64,000 nucleotides of DNA from Pyrinomonas methylaliphatogenes (GCF_000820845.2 NZ_CBXV010000008.1:542705-606704), one strand, 5' to 3'; shown: positions 35,666 through 45,059, numbered from the stretch's first letter. A program made the numbers and translations. Notes: generated by a model not told the origin, from the letters alone.

Positions 35666-36189
35666 AAAAAACGCCTCCCGAGAAGGAGTGAGGTAACGGG
35701 CTGCATAGGCGCTTCTGTTACGATCAGCACATCGCCGTTCTATGAAAACTTCGAGGCGCGATGCGCTGGTTGGCACGGGCGCAGCGTTCATAGTGCTTCC
35801 GAAGTGAACATGCTGGGCCATGAGTTGGCTTCCATCGAACGCATTAACCTGAAGGCGGGGGCGTACTCGTTGGGGTTGAGCCAAACTGGCTTCCATCGAA
35901 CGCATGGACCTGAAAGAGCGACCCTTTATCAGCAATGTTAGTCCGCGGTCTCTTTTGAACTCATCGGTTCGGCTCAGCATCTTCCGTCGCTCATCCGGCG
36001 AAGCGGGAAGACAGCCGGGCGCACGCTCTGAGATTTTCCGAAGTCAAACACATGCGCGAGGTCTAAGAAAAAAGCCTCTCCGCGACCGGAGCGAGGATGA
36101 CGGAGAGCTGAAGAACATGTCGCCCGAGGAGCGTCTTCGGTTGGTGTGATCGTTGACGTTGAGCGCTTGGGCATTCAAGGAGCGACTCG
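35666..36189. other. Gene-free stretch with one spaced repeat pair
   Basis: 524 bases. Contains the pair at 35825-35914. Two short similar GC-rich hairpin-prone segments (near 35668-35700 and 36066-36110, each with AAAAAA-GCCTC and GAG-GAGG) may be terminator-like copies. A short frame ending MSPEERLRLV at 36149 looks like the decayed partner of the next remnant. Confidence 0.5.
35825..35914. repeat. Repeat-spacer-repeat microlocus
   Basis: 29-bp copies at 35825-35853 and 35886-35914 share TGGCTTCCATCGAACGCAT and ACCTGAA (three to four mismatches), period 61, the shortest in the window. A gapped match extends the copies leftward, so the true spacer is about 24-32 bp. Confidence 0.72.
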
Positions 36190-36363
36190 ATGCTGAACCG
36201 CGACTACAAAGAGATGTTGTCGTGCTTGAAAGAAGAAGGGGTTGAATTCATCATCGTCGGTGCCTACGCTTTGGCGGCTTGTTCTTTATCCTGCCCTCGT
36301 GCGCAAAGAGCCATGCGCATGATTATCAAGGCGCACATTGGAAAGATCCTGTGCCAGTGGTGA
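36190..36363 (+). pseudogene. Nucleotidyltransferase (AbiEii-like) N-terminal fragment
   Basis: 57 codons from an ATG with AAGGAGCG upstream. MLNRDYKEMLSCLKEEGVEF and IIVGAYALAA match the start of small MNT-fold proteins of defence operons. The catalytic D-x-D that should follow is absent and the rest is unrelated. Preceded by in-frame but stop-interrupted LSAWAFKERLDAEPR, probably its former partner. Confidence 0.6.
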
Positions 36364-36439
36364 ATAGATGGGGTTCTCATCTCTAGGCTCCGAGTCGGTT
36401 TATCTTGGCAGCTTTTATAGTGAATCTCAGCAAAAAGGC

Positions 36440-36739
36440 TCAGTCATTTATAACCTCTCTCAAACCTGAGAAATACCAATCTTCTATAACATCTCTCAAA
36501 CCTGAGAAATACCAATCTTCGCCTATCCAGCGCGCTTCTATTGCCATCTCATTCTTGTAAACTTCTCCTCCTTTGTCCACTTTCGCCATTCCCAAAATGT
36601 GGTAACGGACTATGCCCTCAGCATCGTTAGATAGATCAACCACCCAAGTAGGTTTGAGCTCCAAAAGGACGCTTCGATGCCCCTCAGCTACGGACTTTTT
36701 GCTAGCATCAACATATGCTTTCCGATCAAACTCATCTGG
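36440..36739 (-). pseudogene. Unidentified coding remnant with an internal 12-residue duplication
   Basis: An open minus-strand frame runs from just after a stop at 36742 to a TGA near 36440: DASKKSVAEGHRSVLLELKP, VDLSNDAEGIVRYHILGMAK and then EDWYFSGLRDVI twice (second copy reads EDWYFSGLREVI). The duplication is a 36-bp tandem repeat that keeps the frame. No start codon with a ribosome site at the true beginning, so probably the 3' part of a lost gene. Family not recognised. Confidence 0.5.
36449..36520. repeat. 36-bp tandem repeat without spacer
   Basis: 36449-36484 and 36485-36520 differ at one base (shared CTCTCAAACCTGAGAAATAC). The unit length equals the repeats of the spaced loci, but no spacer lies between the copies. 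Confidence 0.92.
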
Positions 36740-37055
36740 TTAACAGAACATTCGAGCGCCGTTGAGTTTTCCGAGCGAGAGAAGATAAAATCAAGCCTTG
36801 ACTTCGTTTCGGTTCTGGAACGAAGTCAGCCTGCATGGTTGTAAATCGAGCGTCGGTTCAAGATGAAATCGCGTAGAGCTTCCACGCACACTTGCAAGAT
36901 CATCCGCGCGACCAGCGCGTTGCACCTTCGTCCGCTTGATCTCCGCCCGAACCTCTTTGCGGACTAGCTCCCAGCTTCTCCTGCCGTCTCAACCACCATC
37001 AACAAACGCTCGACCCATACGCTTGACTCTTCGACGAGAGAAAGGAGAAGAAAAA
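36665..37055. other. Upstream region of the aminotransferase
   Basis: Nothing coding after 36742. A 10-bp inverted repeat (TGACTTCGTT, 10-base gap, AACGAAGTCA) at 36799-36828 could be a terminator stem or operator. GAAAGGAGAAG precedes the next ATG. Confidence 0.5.
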
Positions 37056-38417
37056 ATGTCCGCCATTTTCACCGTCAACAGGCCGCAGATCAAGACCGCA
37101 CTACCCGGACCGAAAGCGCAAGAGATCATCAACGCCGATCACCGTTTCGTTTCGCCTTCTTACACGCGGCCCTATCCGTTCGTTGCGGCGCGCGCCGAAG
37201 GCGTCTGGATCGAAGACCCGGACGGCAACATCTTCCTCGATTGCAACGCGGGCGTCGCCGTCTGCTCGACGGGCCACTGCCACCCCGAAATCGTCCGCGT
37301 CATTCAAGAGCAGGCGGCTGAATTGATTCACGTCTGCGGCACCGACTACTACTACCGGCACATGCCACTCTTAGCGCGCAAGCTCGATGAGATCGTGCCT
37401 GTGCCGAGTCCGACGCGCACGCACTTTGCCAACAGCGGCACGGAAGCGGTCGAGACCGCCTTGAAACTGGCGATGTATGCGACGGGGCGCGAAAAATTCA
37501 TCGCCTTCTTCAATAGCTTTCACGGGCGCACGCTCGGGTCGCTCTCGCTCACTTCGTCCAAAGCGGCGCAGCGGCGCGGCTTTCGCCGGCAAGCGCTGGA
37601 CGTCACGCACGTGCCTTACGCTTATTGCTTCCGCTGCCCGTACAACCTCGGCAAGCGCGAAGATGGTGCATGCTGTTTGGGCGCGATCGATTGGATCGAA
37701 AATCGCCTCTTCAAGACGACGTTGCCGCCCGAAGAGTGCGCCGCCATCGTCGTCGAGTGCGTGCAGGGCGAAGGAGGGTACATCCCTGCGCCGCGCGAAT
37801 TCTTACAAGGCTTGCGTCGCATCTGCGATGAACACGGCATCTTGCTCATCGTTGACGAAGTGCAATCCGGGATGGGACGCACGGGCAAGATGTTCGCTTG
37901 CGAACACTACGACCTCAAACCGGACATCATCTGTCTGGCGAAGGGGATCGCATCGGGCCTTCCGCTCGGCGCATGTGTCGCGCGCGCCGATCTGATGACA
38001 TGGAAGCCGGGCGCGCACGCTTCGACTTTCGGCGGCAATCCGGTCGCCATCGCCGCCGCTTTGAAAACGATTGAACTGCTTGAACGCGAACTGATTGCCA
38101 ATGCCGCGAGCGTCGGCGAGCACCTGCAGCAGGGGTTGCGTCGGCTGATGGAAAAGCACGAAGTGATCGGCGATGTGCGCGGACTTGGCTTGATGATCGG
38201 CGTCGAGTTCGTCGAAGACCGAAAGACGATGAAGCCTGCGCCCGAACTTCGCGACCGCGTCGAGCGCGCCTGTTTCGAACGCGGCTTGATCTTGCTCGGC
38301 GCCGGTACGAATACGATCCGTTGGTCACCGCCGCTCATCCTGACGCGCGAGCAAGCGGATGTCGCCATCGAGATCTTCGATGAAGCGATCGCTGCAACCT
38401 GCCGCTCCAGCGCTTGA
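37056..38417 (+). CDS. Class III PLP aminotransferase (GABA/acetylornithine type)
   Basis: 453 residues from the ATG at 37056, chosen for its strong ribosome site and because the upstream 40 codons look non-coding. Fold type I, subgroup III: GVAVCSTGHCHPEIVRVI, HFANSGTEAVETALKLA, FHGRTLGSLSLTS, LIVDEVQSGMGRTGKMFACE and the PLP lysine in ICLAKGIASGLPLGACVAR, then HASTFGGNPVA. A cysteine pair (YCFRCPYN) is seen near residue 190. Closest to 4-aminobutyrate or diaminobutyrate aminotransferases. Substrate uncertain. Stop codon lies in a duplicated 33-bp segment. Confidence 0.9.
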   Translation: MSAIFTVNRPQIKTALPGPKAQEIINADHRFVSPSYTRPYPFVAARAEGVWIEDPDGNIFLDCNAGVAVCSTGHCHPEIVRVIQEQAAELIHVCGTDYYYRHMPLLARKLDEIVPVPSPTRTHFANSGTEAVETALKLAMYATGREKFIAFFNSFHGRTLGSLSLTSSKAAQRRGFRRQALDVTHVPYAYCFRCPYNLGKREDGACCLGAIDWIENRLFKTTLPPEECAAIVVECVQGEGGYIPAPREFLQGLRRICDEHGILLIVDEVQSGMGRTGKMFACEHYDLKPDIICLAKGIASGLPLGACVARADLMTWKPGAHASTFGGNPVAIAAALKTIELLERELIANAASVGEHLQQGLRRLMEKHEVIGDVRGLGLMIGVEFVEDRKTMKPAPELRDRVERACFERGLILLGAGTNTIRWSPPLILTREQADVAIEIFDEAIAATCRSSA

Positions 38418-38506
38418 TTTGCGCCGAAGAATACAGCATCGCTGGACCGGCAAACAGAGTAGAAAGCCAACGAGCCGCTCCAGCGCTTGATTTGCGCCGA
38501 AGAATA
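38401..38506. repeat. Repeat-spacer-repeat microlocus at the aminotransferase stop
   Basis: A 33-bp sequence at 38401-38433 recurs exactly at 38474-38506 (GCCGCTCCAGCGCTTGATTT...), period 73, spacer 40 bp. With two or three mismatches both copies extend 6 bases left. The first copy contains the last codons and TGA. Confidence 0.9.
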
Positions 38507-38531
38507 GAGGGCGAAGGCGCGCTTCAACGCG

Positions 38532-38594
38532 CCCGCCTGAAAGGCGGCTGATCGCGAAGCAGCGCCTCGGGAAGATGCCGCCTCGAGGCGGCAT
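38532..38594. terminator. Two adjacent palindromes, possible terminator
   Basis: CCGCCTGAAAGGCGG near 38534-38548 and the perfect 20-base palindrome ATGCCGCCTCGAGGCGGCAT at 38575-38594. Both can form strong stems downstream of the aminotransferase. No long T-run follows, so termination is only likely. Confidence 0.5.
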
Positions 38595-38644
38595 TAAGAT
38601 GATCGCGCCGAACGTCGATAGCGTTGTTTCATATGCGGCATCAT

Positions 38645-38673
38645 TTGCGAGACTTGAAACAACGTGCTATAGT
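38645..38673 (+). promoter_or_regulatory. Sigma70-like promoter overlapped by an inverted repeat
   Basis: TTGCGA (38645-38650), 17 bases, TATAGT (38668-38673), 32 bases before the next ATG. The 10-bp inverted repeat CGTTGTTTCA (38622-38631) / TGAAACAACG (38655-38664) brackets the -35 box, so a repressor or activator could bind here. Confidence 0.5.
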
Positions 38674-38704
38674 CTCATTTGCTCCCGCCAAACGGTGATC
38701 CTTT

Positions 38705-39250
38705 ATGAAGCTCTATTGCAACCGCTATTCGCACTTCAAGGATCCTTTGGTTTGCGCGCTCAATTGCCAGTATCGGCTACGCTGCCGCGATTTCGCGCTC
38801 TTTTACGACGCCAATCGCGAGACCGTCGATTCGATGCTGGATCGGTATCTGACCTTTCGGCGAAGCCGCGAAGAGTTAGAGCGATCTCTTCCCGTGCTCG
38901 CCCCGTCGGGTCCTCATCTGGTTTTGGAGGTCAAACGGAAGATGGCTGAAGCGATGTACATCTGGATCGGCGCGGACGATCGCGCCGAATTGGTCACTCA
39001 TCAGGAAGCTTTGAAACGCGCCGAACAAGGAATGAAGCCGAAGAAGATTTATCGCGTTTCGCAGGAGATGGAGCTGCGCTACCAGCTCGTGCCGCGCCGT
39101 CAGATCGAGAAAGCCAAGCGCGAAGCTTCGGTCGAAGAGGCGCGCGCACGAGCGCGCCGTTTGCGCGTCGTCGAAGATGCCGGGGAGAAGAACGAAAAAG
39201 AGGCGGCGATGAAAGGCGCAGCGAAGCGCCGACGCGCGGCTTCAAGATGA
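38705..39250 (+). CDS. Hypothetical protein with N-terminal cysteine cluster
   Basis: 181 residues. Four cysteines near the start (CNRYSHFKDPLVC, NCQYRLRC) have the spacing of a small metal site. The middle contains LVLEVKRKMAEAMYIWIGAD and the C-terminal 60 residues are a highly charged, Arg/Lys/Glu-rich coil (KAKREASVEEARARARRLR). I know no family for it. It looks like a conserved acidobacterial protein, possibly nucleic-acid binding. Has its own promoter. Confidence 0.7.
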   Translation: MKLYCNRYSHFKDPLVCALNCQYRLRCRDFALFYDANRETVDSMLDRYLTFRRSREELERSLPVLAPSGPHLVLEVKRKMAEAMYIWIGADDRAELVTHQEALKRAEQGMKPKKIYRVSQEMELRYQLVPRRQIEKAKREASVEEARARARRLRVVEDAGEKNEKEAAMKGAAKRRRAASR

Positions 39251-39371
39251 GGTGAAGATATCCGGGATCGGGATCTTAAAGATCTTTCACAAACTGATTC
39301 GGATCGACGCGATACGCGCTTGCCAATGAGCTCGCGCTTCGTCATACTCGTGGGAGAAAGAAGTTCGCGCG

Positions 39372-40385
39372 ATGCTCCGGATCAGGCTTCACGAAATCTT
39401 TCGATCGATCATCGCCCTGTCGCTCGTCATGCTCGCGAGCCAGAGCGGGCGCGCGCAAGACGAAGATGTCGTGCGCATCGGCGTCAACCTCGTGCAACTC
39501 AATGTCGGCGTAACCGACCGCCGAGGCCATCCGGTGACCGATCTTTCGCCGGAAGAGTTCGTCGTCTACGAAGACGGAGTGCCGCAGCGCATCGTCTCTT
39601 TCGAGCCGACGACGACGCCTTTCAGCCTCGTATTGTTGCTCGACGTCTCGGGTTCGACGCTCAACTTCCGCACGACGCTCAAACAGGCTGCGCTGCGCTT
39701 CATCGATGCCCTAGCGCCGGACGATCGCGTCGCCGTCGTCGCTTTCAACGACCATACGAAGCTGCTGACCAACTTCACTTCAGATCGCAAGAAGATCGCG
39801 TGGGCGATCGAGAGGGCCGAAGGTCATGGCGAAACGATGCTCTATCGCGCGCTCGGCTACGCGCTCGAACTTCTCGCCAAAGAGGGGAAGCGGCGCAAAG
39901 CGATCGTCGTCATGACCGATGGGTTAGACACCGAGTTACGCAACCTCGATCGCACGGCGGTGGCCGATGCGCAATCGGAAGAAGAGGCCTTAGCGCGAGT
40001 CAAGCCCGAGGCGAACGCCCTGCTCAAAGGGGTGCTCGATGCGATCGATCATCAAGGCGTGACGATCTATCCGCTAGCCTTGGCTTCGGGCGACCCGCGC
40101 CGCCTGCCGATCACGACGCCGCAGATTATGGCGATCTACAGCGCCGCGCGCGCGCGCTTGCAGCTTCTCGCCGATCGTTCCGGCGGACGTCTTCACCAGA
40201 TCAATCGCTTGGAAGATCTGGGCCGGCTTTATGCAGAAGTCGCCGCAGATCTGCGCACGCTGTATAGCATCGCCTATCAGCCTTCGGGCGATCGTCCGCG
40301 AGATGGGAGCTGGCGGTCGATCCGCGTCGAGATAAAGCGACCTGACCTGATTGCGCGCACGAAACAAGGATACTACGCCCGGTAG
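39372..40385 (+). CDS. VWFA-related secreted protein (acidobacterial type)
   Basis: 337 residues. Signal peptide (SIIALSLVMLASQSGRAQ) ends near residue 29. A short beta domain (VRIGVNLVQLNVGVTDRRGH, FVVYEDGVPQRI) precedes a von Willebrand A domain with the metal-ion motif LLLDVSGSTLNFR and VVMTDGLDTE. TIGR03436-type proteins with this layout are abundant in Acidobacteria. Presumed periplasmic adhesion or assembly role. Seven bases upstream of the thioredoxin gene. Confidence 0.88.
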   Translation: MLRIRLHEIFRSIIALSLVMLASQSGRAQDEDVVRIGVNLVQLNVGVTDRRGHPVTDLSPEEFVVYEDGVPQRIVSFEPTTTPFSLVLLLDVSGSTLNFRTTLKQAALRFIDALAPDDRVAVVAFNDHTKLLTNFTSDRKKIAWAIERAEGHGETMLYRALGYALELLAKEGKRRKAIVVMTDGLDTELRNLDRTAVADAQSEEEALARVKPEANALLKGVLDAIDHQGVTIYPLALASGDPRRLPITTPQIMAIYSAARARLQLLADRSGGRLHQINRLEDLGRLYAEVAADLRTLYSIAYQPSGDRPRDGSWRSIRVEIKRPDLIARTKQGYYAR

Positions 40386-40391
40386 AGGACG

Positions 40392-40832
40392 ATGATCGTC
40401 ACCTGCGCCAAGTGTGGGCTGAAGAATCGCGTAGATCGAACGCGCGTTGGAACGATGCAGCCGGTCTGTGGCCGGTGCGGGGCGAAGCTCGAAGCGCATC
40501 TGGACGATGGCCGACCGATCGAAGTGACCGACGAGACTTTTGCGCGCGTCCTGCGAGAATCAGGCGAAAAGCCCGTCCTGCTCGACTGTTGGGCGCCGTG
40601 GTGCGGGCCATGCCGGATGATCGCCCCGGCGTTGGACCAGTTGGCGGCGGAAGCGAACGGGCGCTACATCGTCGCCAAACTGAACGTCGATGAAAATCAG
40701 CAGACGGCGCTACGCCTCGGGATTCAGAGCATCCCGACGCTCATCATCTTCAAGGGAGGCAAAGTGGTCGATGTTCTGATCGGCGCACAGCCCAAAAGCG
40801 TGATCTTCTCCCATCTCGCCGCGCACATTTGA
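40392..40832 (+). CDS. trxC: Thioredoxin 2 (zinc-ribbon thioredoxin)
   Basis: 146 residues. N-terminal zinc ribbon with two CxxC pairs (VTCAKCGLKN, PVCGRCGAKL) and a thioredoxin domain with the active site CWAPWCGPCRMIAPAL and the cis-proline loop GIQSIPTLIIFKGG. This is the TrxC layout, a cytosolic disulfide reductase often induced by oxidative stress. Convergent with the TPR gene with a one-base gap between the two stops. Confidence 0.93.
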   Translation: MIVTCAKCGLKNRVDRTRVGTMQPVCGRCGAKLEAHLDDGRPIEVTDETFARVLRESGEKPVLLDCWAPWCGPCRMIAPALDQLAAEANGRYIVAKLNVDENQQTALRLGIQSIPTLIIFKGGKVVDVLIGAQPKSVIFSHLAAHI

Positions 40833-43154
40833 TCATCGCGGCTCACCAGGTTGGGGCTCATCCTCTTTAGCGAACTTCCCTCTGCGCTGCCTTTTCGCCT
40901 CGCTCCCCTCATCCGCTCTTCGATCCTCGCTCCGCGGCACGGGCGGCGAAGTCGCTTCTCCGCCAACGCGCCTCTCAGCAGATCTTCGCTCATCGTTTTG
41001 ACCGACGGCGTTTGCGCTGTTCTGCGTTTGAGATGCCGACCGATCCGCTTCTGACTCGCGCTTCACTTCGGGCGGCGCGCTCGGGGCTCCACTCGCCGGC
41101 TCGACTGCCGCCTCAGGCGACTTCGCTTCGACTTTGGCGGGTTGCGCGCCCGTCGAAGATGGCGATTTAAGCTCGAAGGATGAGAGCGACGATCCGCCGA
41201 TCCGCTCTTCCAAACCGTCGAGCGAGCCGTTGAGTCGGCGGTAGAGCGCTTCGATGATCGCGCGCCGGGCCGGATTGGGTGGTCCACCGCGGTAGCTCGC
41301 GATGTAGTTCGAAAGCGCTTCTTGCGCTTCACCGGCGGCTTCGAGCGCAGCCCCGAGATGCCATAGGGCCGTGCGCCACCACACGCTCTTTTCCGGCAAC
41401 ACGCCGGTCGCGCGCCGTAGATGGATGATCGCTTCTTCGGTCCTCCCCTGATTGAACAACGACCAGCCGATGATATCTTCGATCCGCCCGCGCATGATGT
41501 GCGAGATGATCAACGTAGGCACTTCGGGCAATTGGGGCGTCGCGCCAACGGCGATCGTTTGCGCGCGCAGATCGCGCAGTTCGCTGGCGACGGCGGCGAC
41601 ATTCGCCACGGGCGAGTTGACCGCGCTTTCAACTCGAGCGGCGGCCTTCTGCGCTAGATCGATGGCCAGTTCATAAGCTCGCCCCCGCGCCAACAGTTGA
41701 TCGGCTGCGTAAAGGGCGCGAAAGGCGCTCATCTCATCATCGCCTGCCGTGAACTCTTCGATCGCAGAGCGCAGCTCTTCATCCTTCGCCTCCGCCTGCA
41801 TGGCCGCGCGGAGAGCGAGGAGCCCTTTGAGTCGCTGCGCGTTCTCGCGCGTCTCAGCCATGCGAGATTGGAAGAGGCCGGCGCGAACTTCCGGCAACAG
41901 GAGATCGGTGAAAGTCTCAGCGCGCGCCGCGATCTTTCCGGCAAGATGGGTCGCAATCTGGCCATCCTCTATTTTGAACGACCGCGCCAGCTCTTCTGCC
42001 GCTTCCGCATAGAAACCGGCGCTCGCCAGCGCCGCGGCCAATTCGTAATCGAGCGTCGGGAAGTCGCCGTACTGCCGTGCGAACCGCAGCGCCCGTTCAG
42101 CTTCGAGCGGGCGTCGCTGCGCGATCAATGCCCGCGCCAAAGCTATCTGCGCCCAAGTGTAACGCGGCTCGATCTCCACGGCGCGACGCGCTAGCTCGAA
42201 CGCCCGCGTCGCATCGCCGCTGGCCGCATACCAATATGCTGCGCCGACGAGCAGCGGGAAGTTGCGCGGATTTTCCTCGAGCGCAGCCGTCAACTCGCGC
42301 TCCGCCTCCTCACGCTGGCCCGAATCGAAGAGCGCGAGGACCAGTCCGGCGCGCGCCGCAACATCCTGGCCGTTATCGGCGACGAGCTCGCGATAGAGTT
42401 TGAGCGCTTCTTCCGTCCTCCCCGTTGCGCGGAGAAGATCCGCCAGACTCAGCTTCGCACTTCGCCCGCCTTCGAGTTCGAGCGCGCGCCGATACGCTTC
42501 CACGGCGTCATCGAGTTTGAGTTCGAGCCGCCGCGCGGCGCCGAGCGCCTGGTACGCGGCGCTCATCCGAGGCGCAAGTTCAATCGCCCGCTCCGCACAA
42601 CGCACGGCCGAGGCGGCATCTTCGACTCTGAGATAAAAAGCCGCGATGACGAGCAACTTTTGCGGAGCATCGTTGAATTTCGTTTCAATCAACCTCGCCA
42701 TCTCGAACGCCTCTCGATGAAGCTTCCGCGCGAAGAGCTGAGGCGGAATCTGAGCGATCGTCTCGATGAAGAGCTTGTCCGAATCGCTTTCGGGGAACTC
42801 GGCGATGGCGCGGCGAAACTGCTCGAGAGCGCCCTGCTGATCGCCCGCTTCGATCTGATTCAGCCCAAACTCGAGGCGCGCGCGCACGAGTAGCTCCGCC
42901 ACCTTGCGCATGGCGACCTCGTCGCCGCTCGCCTGCCGCGCCAGCGCTTGCAAACGCTCGATCCGCTCCTGCGGGGGGAGCGCGGCGACCGCCGCGAACT
43001 CTTCGTCCGTCACGAGCTGTCGCGCCCCGTCCTTCGCTCCAACCCGATTCTCGGGTGCCTTCGCTGCGCGCTTTTGCTGCGCTTCTGACGCCGCTGAGAA
43101 AAGCAGGATGAAGATCAACGCCGCTCGGAGCCCTGCGCCAAACACCGCTTTCAC
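40833..43154 (-). CDS. Secreted TPR-repeat protein
   Basis: 773 residues. Signal peptide (ALIFILLFSAASEAQ). At least ten tetratricopeptide-like repeats between residues 60 and 620, recognisable by A-x-x-x-L/Y-x-x-A-I/L-x-L-x-P patterns (for example AVRCAERAIELAPRMSAAYQ, AVEAYRRALELEGGRSAKLS). The last 120 residues are Pro/Ser/Glu-rich and disordered. Likely a periplasmic scaffold, partner unknown. Confidence 0.85.
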   Translation of the reverse strand: MKAVFGAGLRAALIFILLFSAASEAQQKRAAKAPENRVGAKDGARQLVTDEEFAAVAALPPQERIERLQALARQASGDEVAMRKVAELLVRARLEFGLNQIEAGDQQGALEQFRRAIAEFPESDSDKLFIETIAQIPPQLFARKLHREAFEMARLIETKFNDAPQKLLVIAAFYLRVEDAASAVRCAERAIELAPRMSAAYQALGAARRLELKLDDAVEAYRRALELEGGRSAKLSLADLLRATGRTEEALKLYRELVADNGQDVAARAGLVLALFDSGQREEAERELTAALEENPRNFPLLVGAAYWYAASGDATRAFELARRAVEIEPRYTWAQIALARALIAQRRPLEAERALRFARQYGDFPTLDYELAAALASAGFYAEAAEELARSFKIEDGQIATHLAGKIAARAETFTDLLLPEVRAGLFQSRMAETRENAQRLKGLLALRAAMQAEAKDEELRSAIEEFTAGDDEMSAFRALYAADQLLARGRAYELAIDLAQKAAARVESAVNSPVANVAAVASELRDLRAQTIAVGATPQLPEVPTLIISHIMRGRIEDIIGWSLFNQGRTEEAIIHLRRATGVLPEKSVWWRTALWHLGAALEAAGEAQEALSNYIASYRGGPPNPARRAIIEALYRRLNGSLDGLEERIGGSSLSSFELKSPSSTGAQPAKVEAKSPEAAVEPASGAPSAPPEVKRESEADRSASQTQNSANAVGQNDERRSAERRVGGEATSPPVPRSEDRRADEGSEAKRQRRGKFAKEDEPQPGEPR

Positions 43155-43182
43155 CTCGCGATCAAAAAGATGTAAACCGAGT

Positions 43183-44922
43183 TTACCTCAACTCCGCCCG
43201 CGCGCGCAGCGCGTCGCTGTCCAGCGCTTCGACGAGCGCGCGCCCGGTCGCACTGCTCGGCGGTTGCACGCGCAACAGCGTCGCCAGAGTCGGCGCGATA
43301 TCAGCCGGCGTCGCCGCTTGGGCGTAACGGCCCGGACGCACACCGGCTCCCATGATGATGAGCGGCACATGGGTGTCGTAGGAATATGGCGTGCCGTGCG
43401 TCGTTCCGGCTGGGAATTCGGATGAAAATTTGAAAGGTTCGTAAACGATGACCAACTCGCCGTTTCGGCGCGAGTTGAAACCGTTGTAGACGCGCCGCGC
43501 GATCGGATCCGACGATGAAACGCCGTGCATCTCAAGTTGCGTGCGCGTAAAACAGCGCGCGACGCCCGGAACGGTCATCACCGCCTCGGCGGCCAAACGT
43601 TCGATCTCCGCGCGCGCGATCCCATCCCGTCGCAATGCCGCGAGGTCGAAATAGACGTTGCCGTTGGTGAAGTGCTGCACGTACTCCTTCTCGCGACCGT
43701 AACGCGCGCGAATCGCTTCGCGAATCGCGTTCAGGATCGCGTCGCGTTTGACGCGCCCGCCCGGCAGATTGAGCGTCGCGGCATGTTCGGGGATAGGCGC
43801 CACGCCGTGATCGGCAGTAAAGACGACGATCGTCCGCCGAAGACCGACGTGCGCCTCGACGAAATTCAGAAGCTTTTCGATCTGCCGGTCCACGCGCAAG
43901 ACCATATCCATCTCTTCATGGCTGTATGGACCGAAGCGGTGCCCGACGTAATCGTTCGACGAAAAGCTCACGGATAAAAGATCCGTATCATCATCTGCGC
44001 CCAAACCTTCGTTGATGATGGCCTGTTCGGCGAAGGCTTCCAAAAGCTCATTGGCGAAGGGCGAATATTCAAGCGCTTCATAAAACTCTCGGCCCGGTTT
44101 TTGGGCGCCGCCCGTGATGTTGTGCGGGAACGTGTTCGTATCCTTGACCCGTCCGATGTTCTCCCACGAAGGGGCATCGGCTCCGGCCCGCTTCTCATAC
44201 TCCGCTTCGGGCAACAAACGCTCCCACCGCGCCCCAAAATACCTGTCGGCGAAACGCGATTGATTGAAGCGAACGACCCACGCCGGAAGCTGAGTCAGAT
44301 AGTAGCTGCTCGACACCATGTTGCCCGTCTGCGTGCTGAACCAATAGGCCGCCGAGGCGTGACGCCCAGCCGGGAGGATGGCCGAGCGATCCTTGAGCGA
44401 GATGCCGATGACTTTGGCGCGGTCCTGCGTCGCAAGGCGCAGCTCGTCGCCGAGCGTCGAAGCGAGCAGGCGATGCGGACTGGAGGCCGTTTCGCTCTCC
44501 CCTCCGCCGAGCAGTTTAACGCTCTCATCGGAAACGCTGGTCACCAGCTTGCCCTCATCGCGGTCGAACCAACTGTTCCCGACGATCCCAGTATTGGCGG
44601 GCCACGTCCCCGTCATCAGCGTCGCATGACCGGGCGCCGTCTCGGTCGGCACATGGTCGTAGTTGGCATTGGTCCACGAGGCGCCTTCGCGCAAGAGCCG
44701 CTTGATCCCTCCGGCGGAAAAGAGGTCTCCGAAGCGATCGAGATAATCGTACCGGAATTGATCCACGACGATCAGCAGGACCAAGCGCGGACGCGCGCCC
44801 TCGGCTTGAGACACAAGGCGCCGCTGCGCGCTCAACTCGAGGGTTGGAACGATGAAGAGCAATAAAGCGAGCAACGAAGCGATGCAGCGCGACGCCGCTC
44901 GACGACGAATCGTGGAGATCAT
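43183..44922 (-). CDS. Alkaline phosphatase superfamily protein (PafA-like)
   Basis: About 579 residues from the ATG at 44922 (GAGG 8 bases upstream). An ATG 33 bases further up is open too. Signal peptide (CIASLLALLLFIVPTLELSA). VLLIVVDQFRYDYLDRFGD has the first metal aspartate. The nucleophile is the Thr of PTETAPGHATLMTG. SFSSNDYVGHRFGPYSHEEM and FTADHGVAPIPEHA carry the remaining metal ligands. Threonine nucleophile and spacing fit the PafA group, phosphate-irrepressible phosphomonoesterases of the periplasm. 28 bases upstream of the TPR gene, same strand. Confidence 0.9.
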   Translation of the reverse strand: MISTIRRRAASRCIASLLALLLFIVPTLELSAQRRLVSQAEGARPRLVLLIVVDQFRYDYLDRFGDLFSAGGIKRLLREGASWTNANYDHVPTETAPGHATLMTGTWPANTGIVGNSWFDRDEGKLVTSVSDESVKLLGGGESETASSPHRLLASTLGDELRLATQDRAKVIGISLKDRSAILPAGRHASAAYWFSTQTGNMVSSSYYLTQLPAWVVRFNQSRFADRYFGARWERLLPEAEYEKRAGADAPSWENIGRVKDTNTFPHNITGGAQKPGREFYEALEYSPFANELLEAFAEQAIINEGLGADDDTDLLSVSFSSNDYVGHRFGPYSHEEMDMVLRVDRQIEKLLNFVEAHVGLRRTIVVFTADHGVAPIPEHAATLNLPGGRVKRDAILNAIREAIRARYGREKEYVQHFTNGNVYFDLAALRRDGIARAEIERLAAEAVMTVPGVARCFTRTQLEMHGVSSSDPIARRVYNGFNSRRNGELVIVYEPFKFSSEFPAGTTHGTPYSYDTHVPLIIMGAGVRPGRYAQAATPADIAPTLATLLRVQPPSSATGRALVEALDSDALRARAELR

Positions 44923-45059
44923 CAGATGAGCCTCATCTCGGATAAGGTCAATCAAAGACGCCGAATGCGCGCGAGAAGCTTAGCTTAACGCGCCGCGCTT
45001 TGCCAAACCGTTAACCCGGCGACACGTCGTTCTAAGCCCAAATCCCAAACCGAAGCGGT

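Noticed and set aside
44101-44865. 254-codon plus-strand frame antisense to the phosphatase
   Set aside because: No domain, biased composition; the minus-strand gene has all catalytic motifs.
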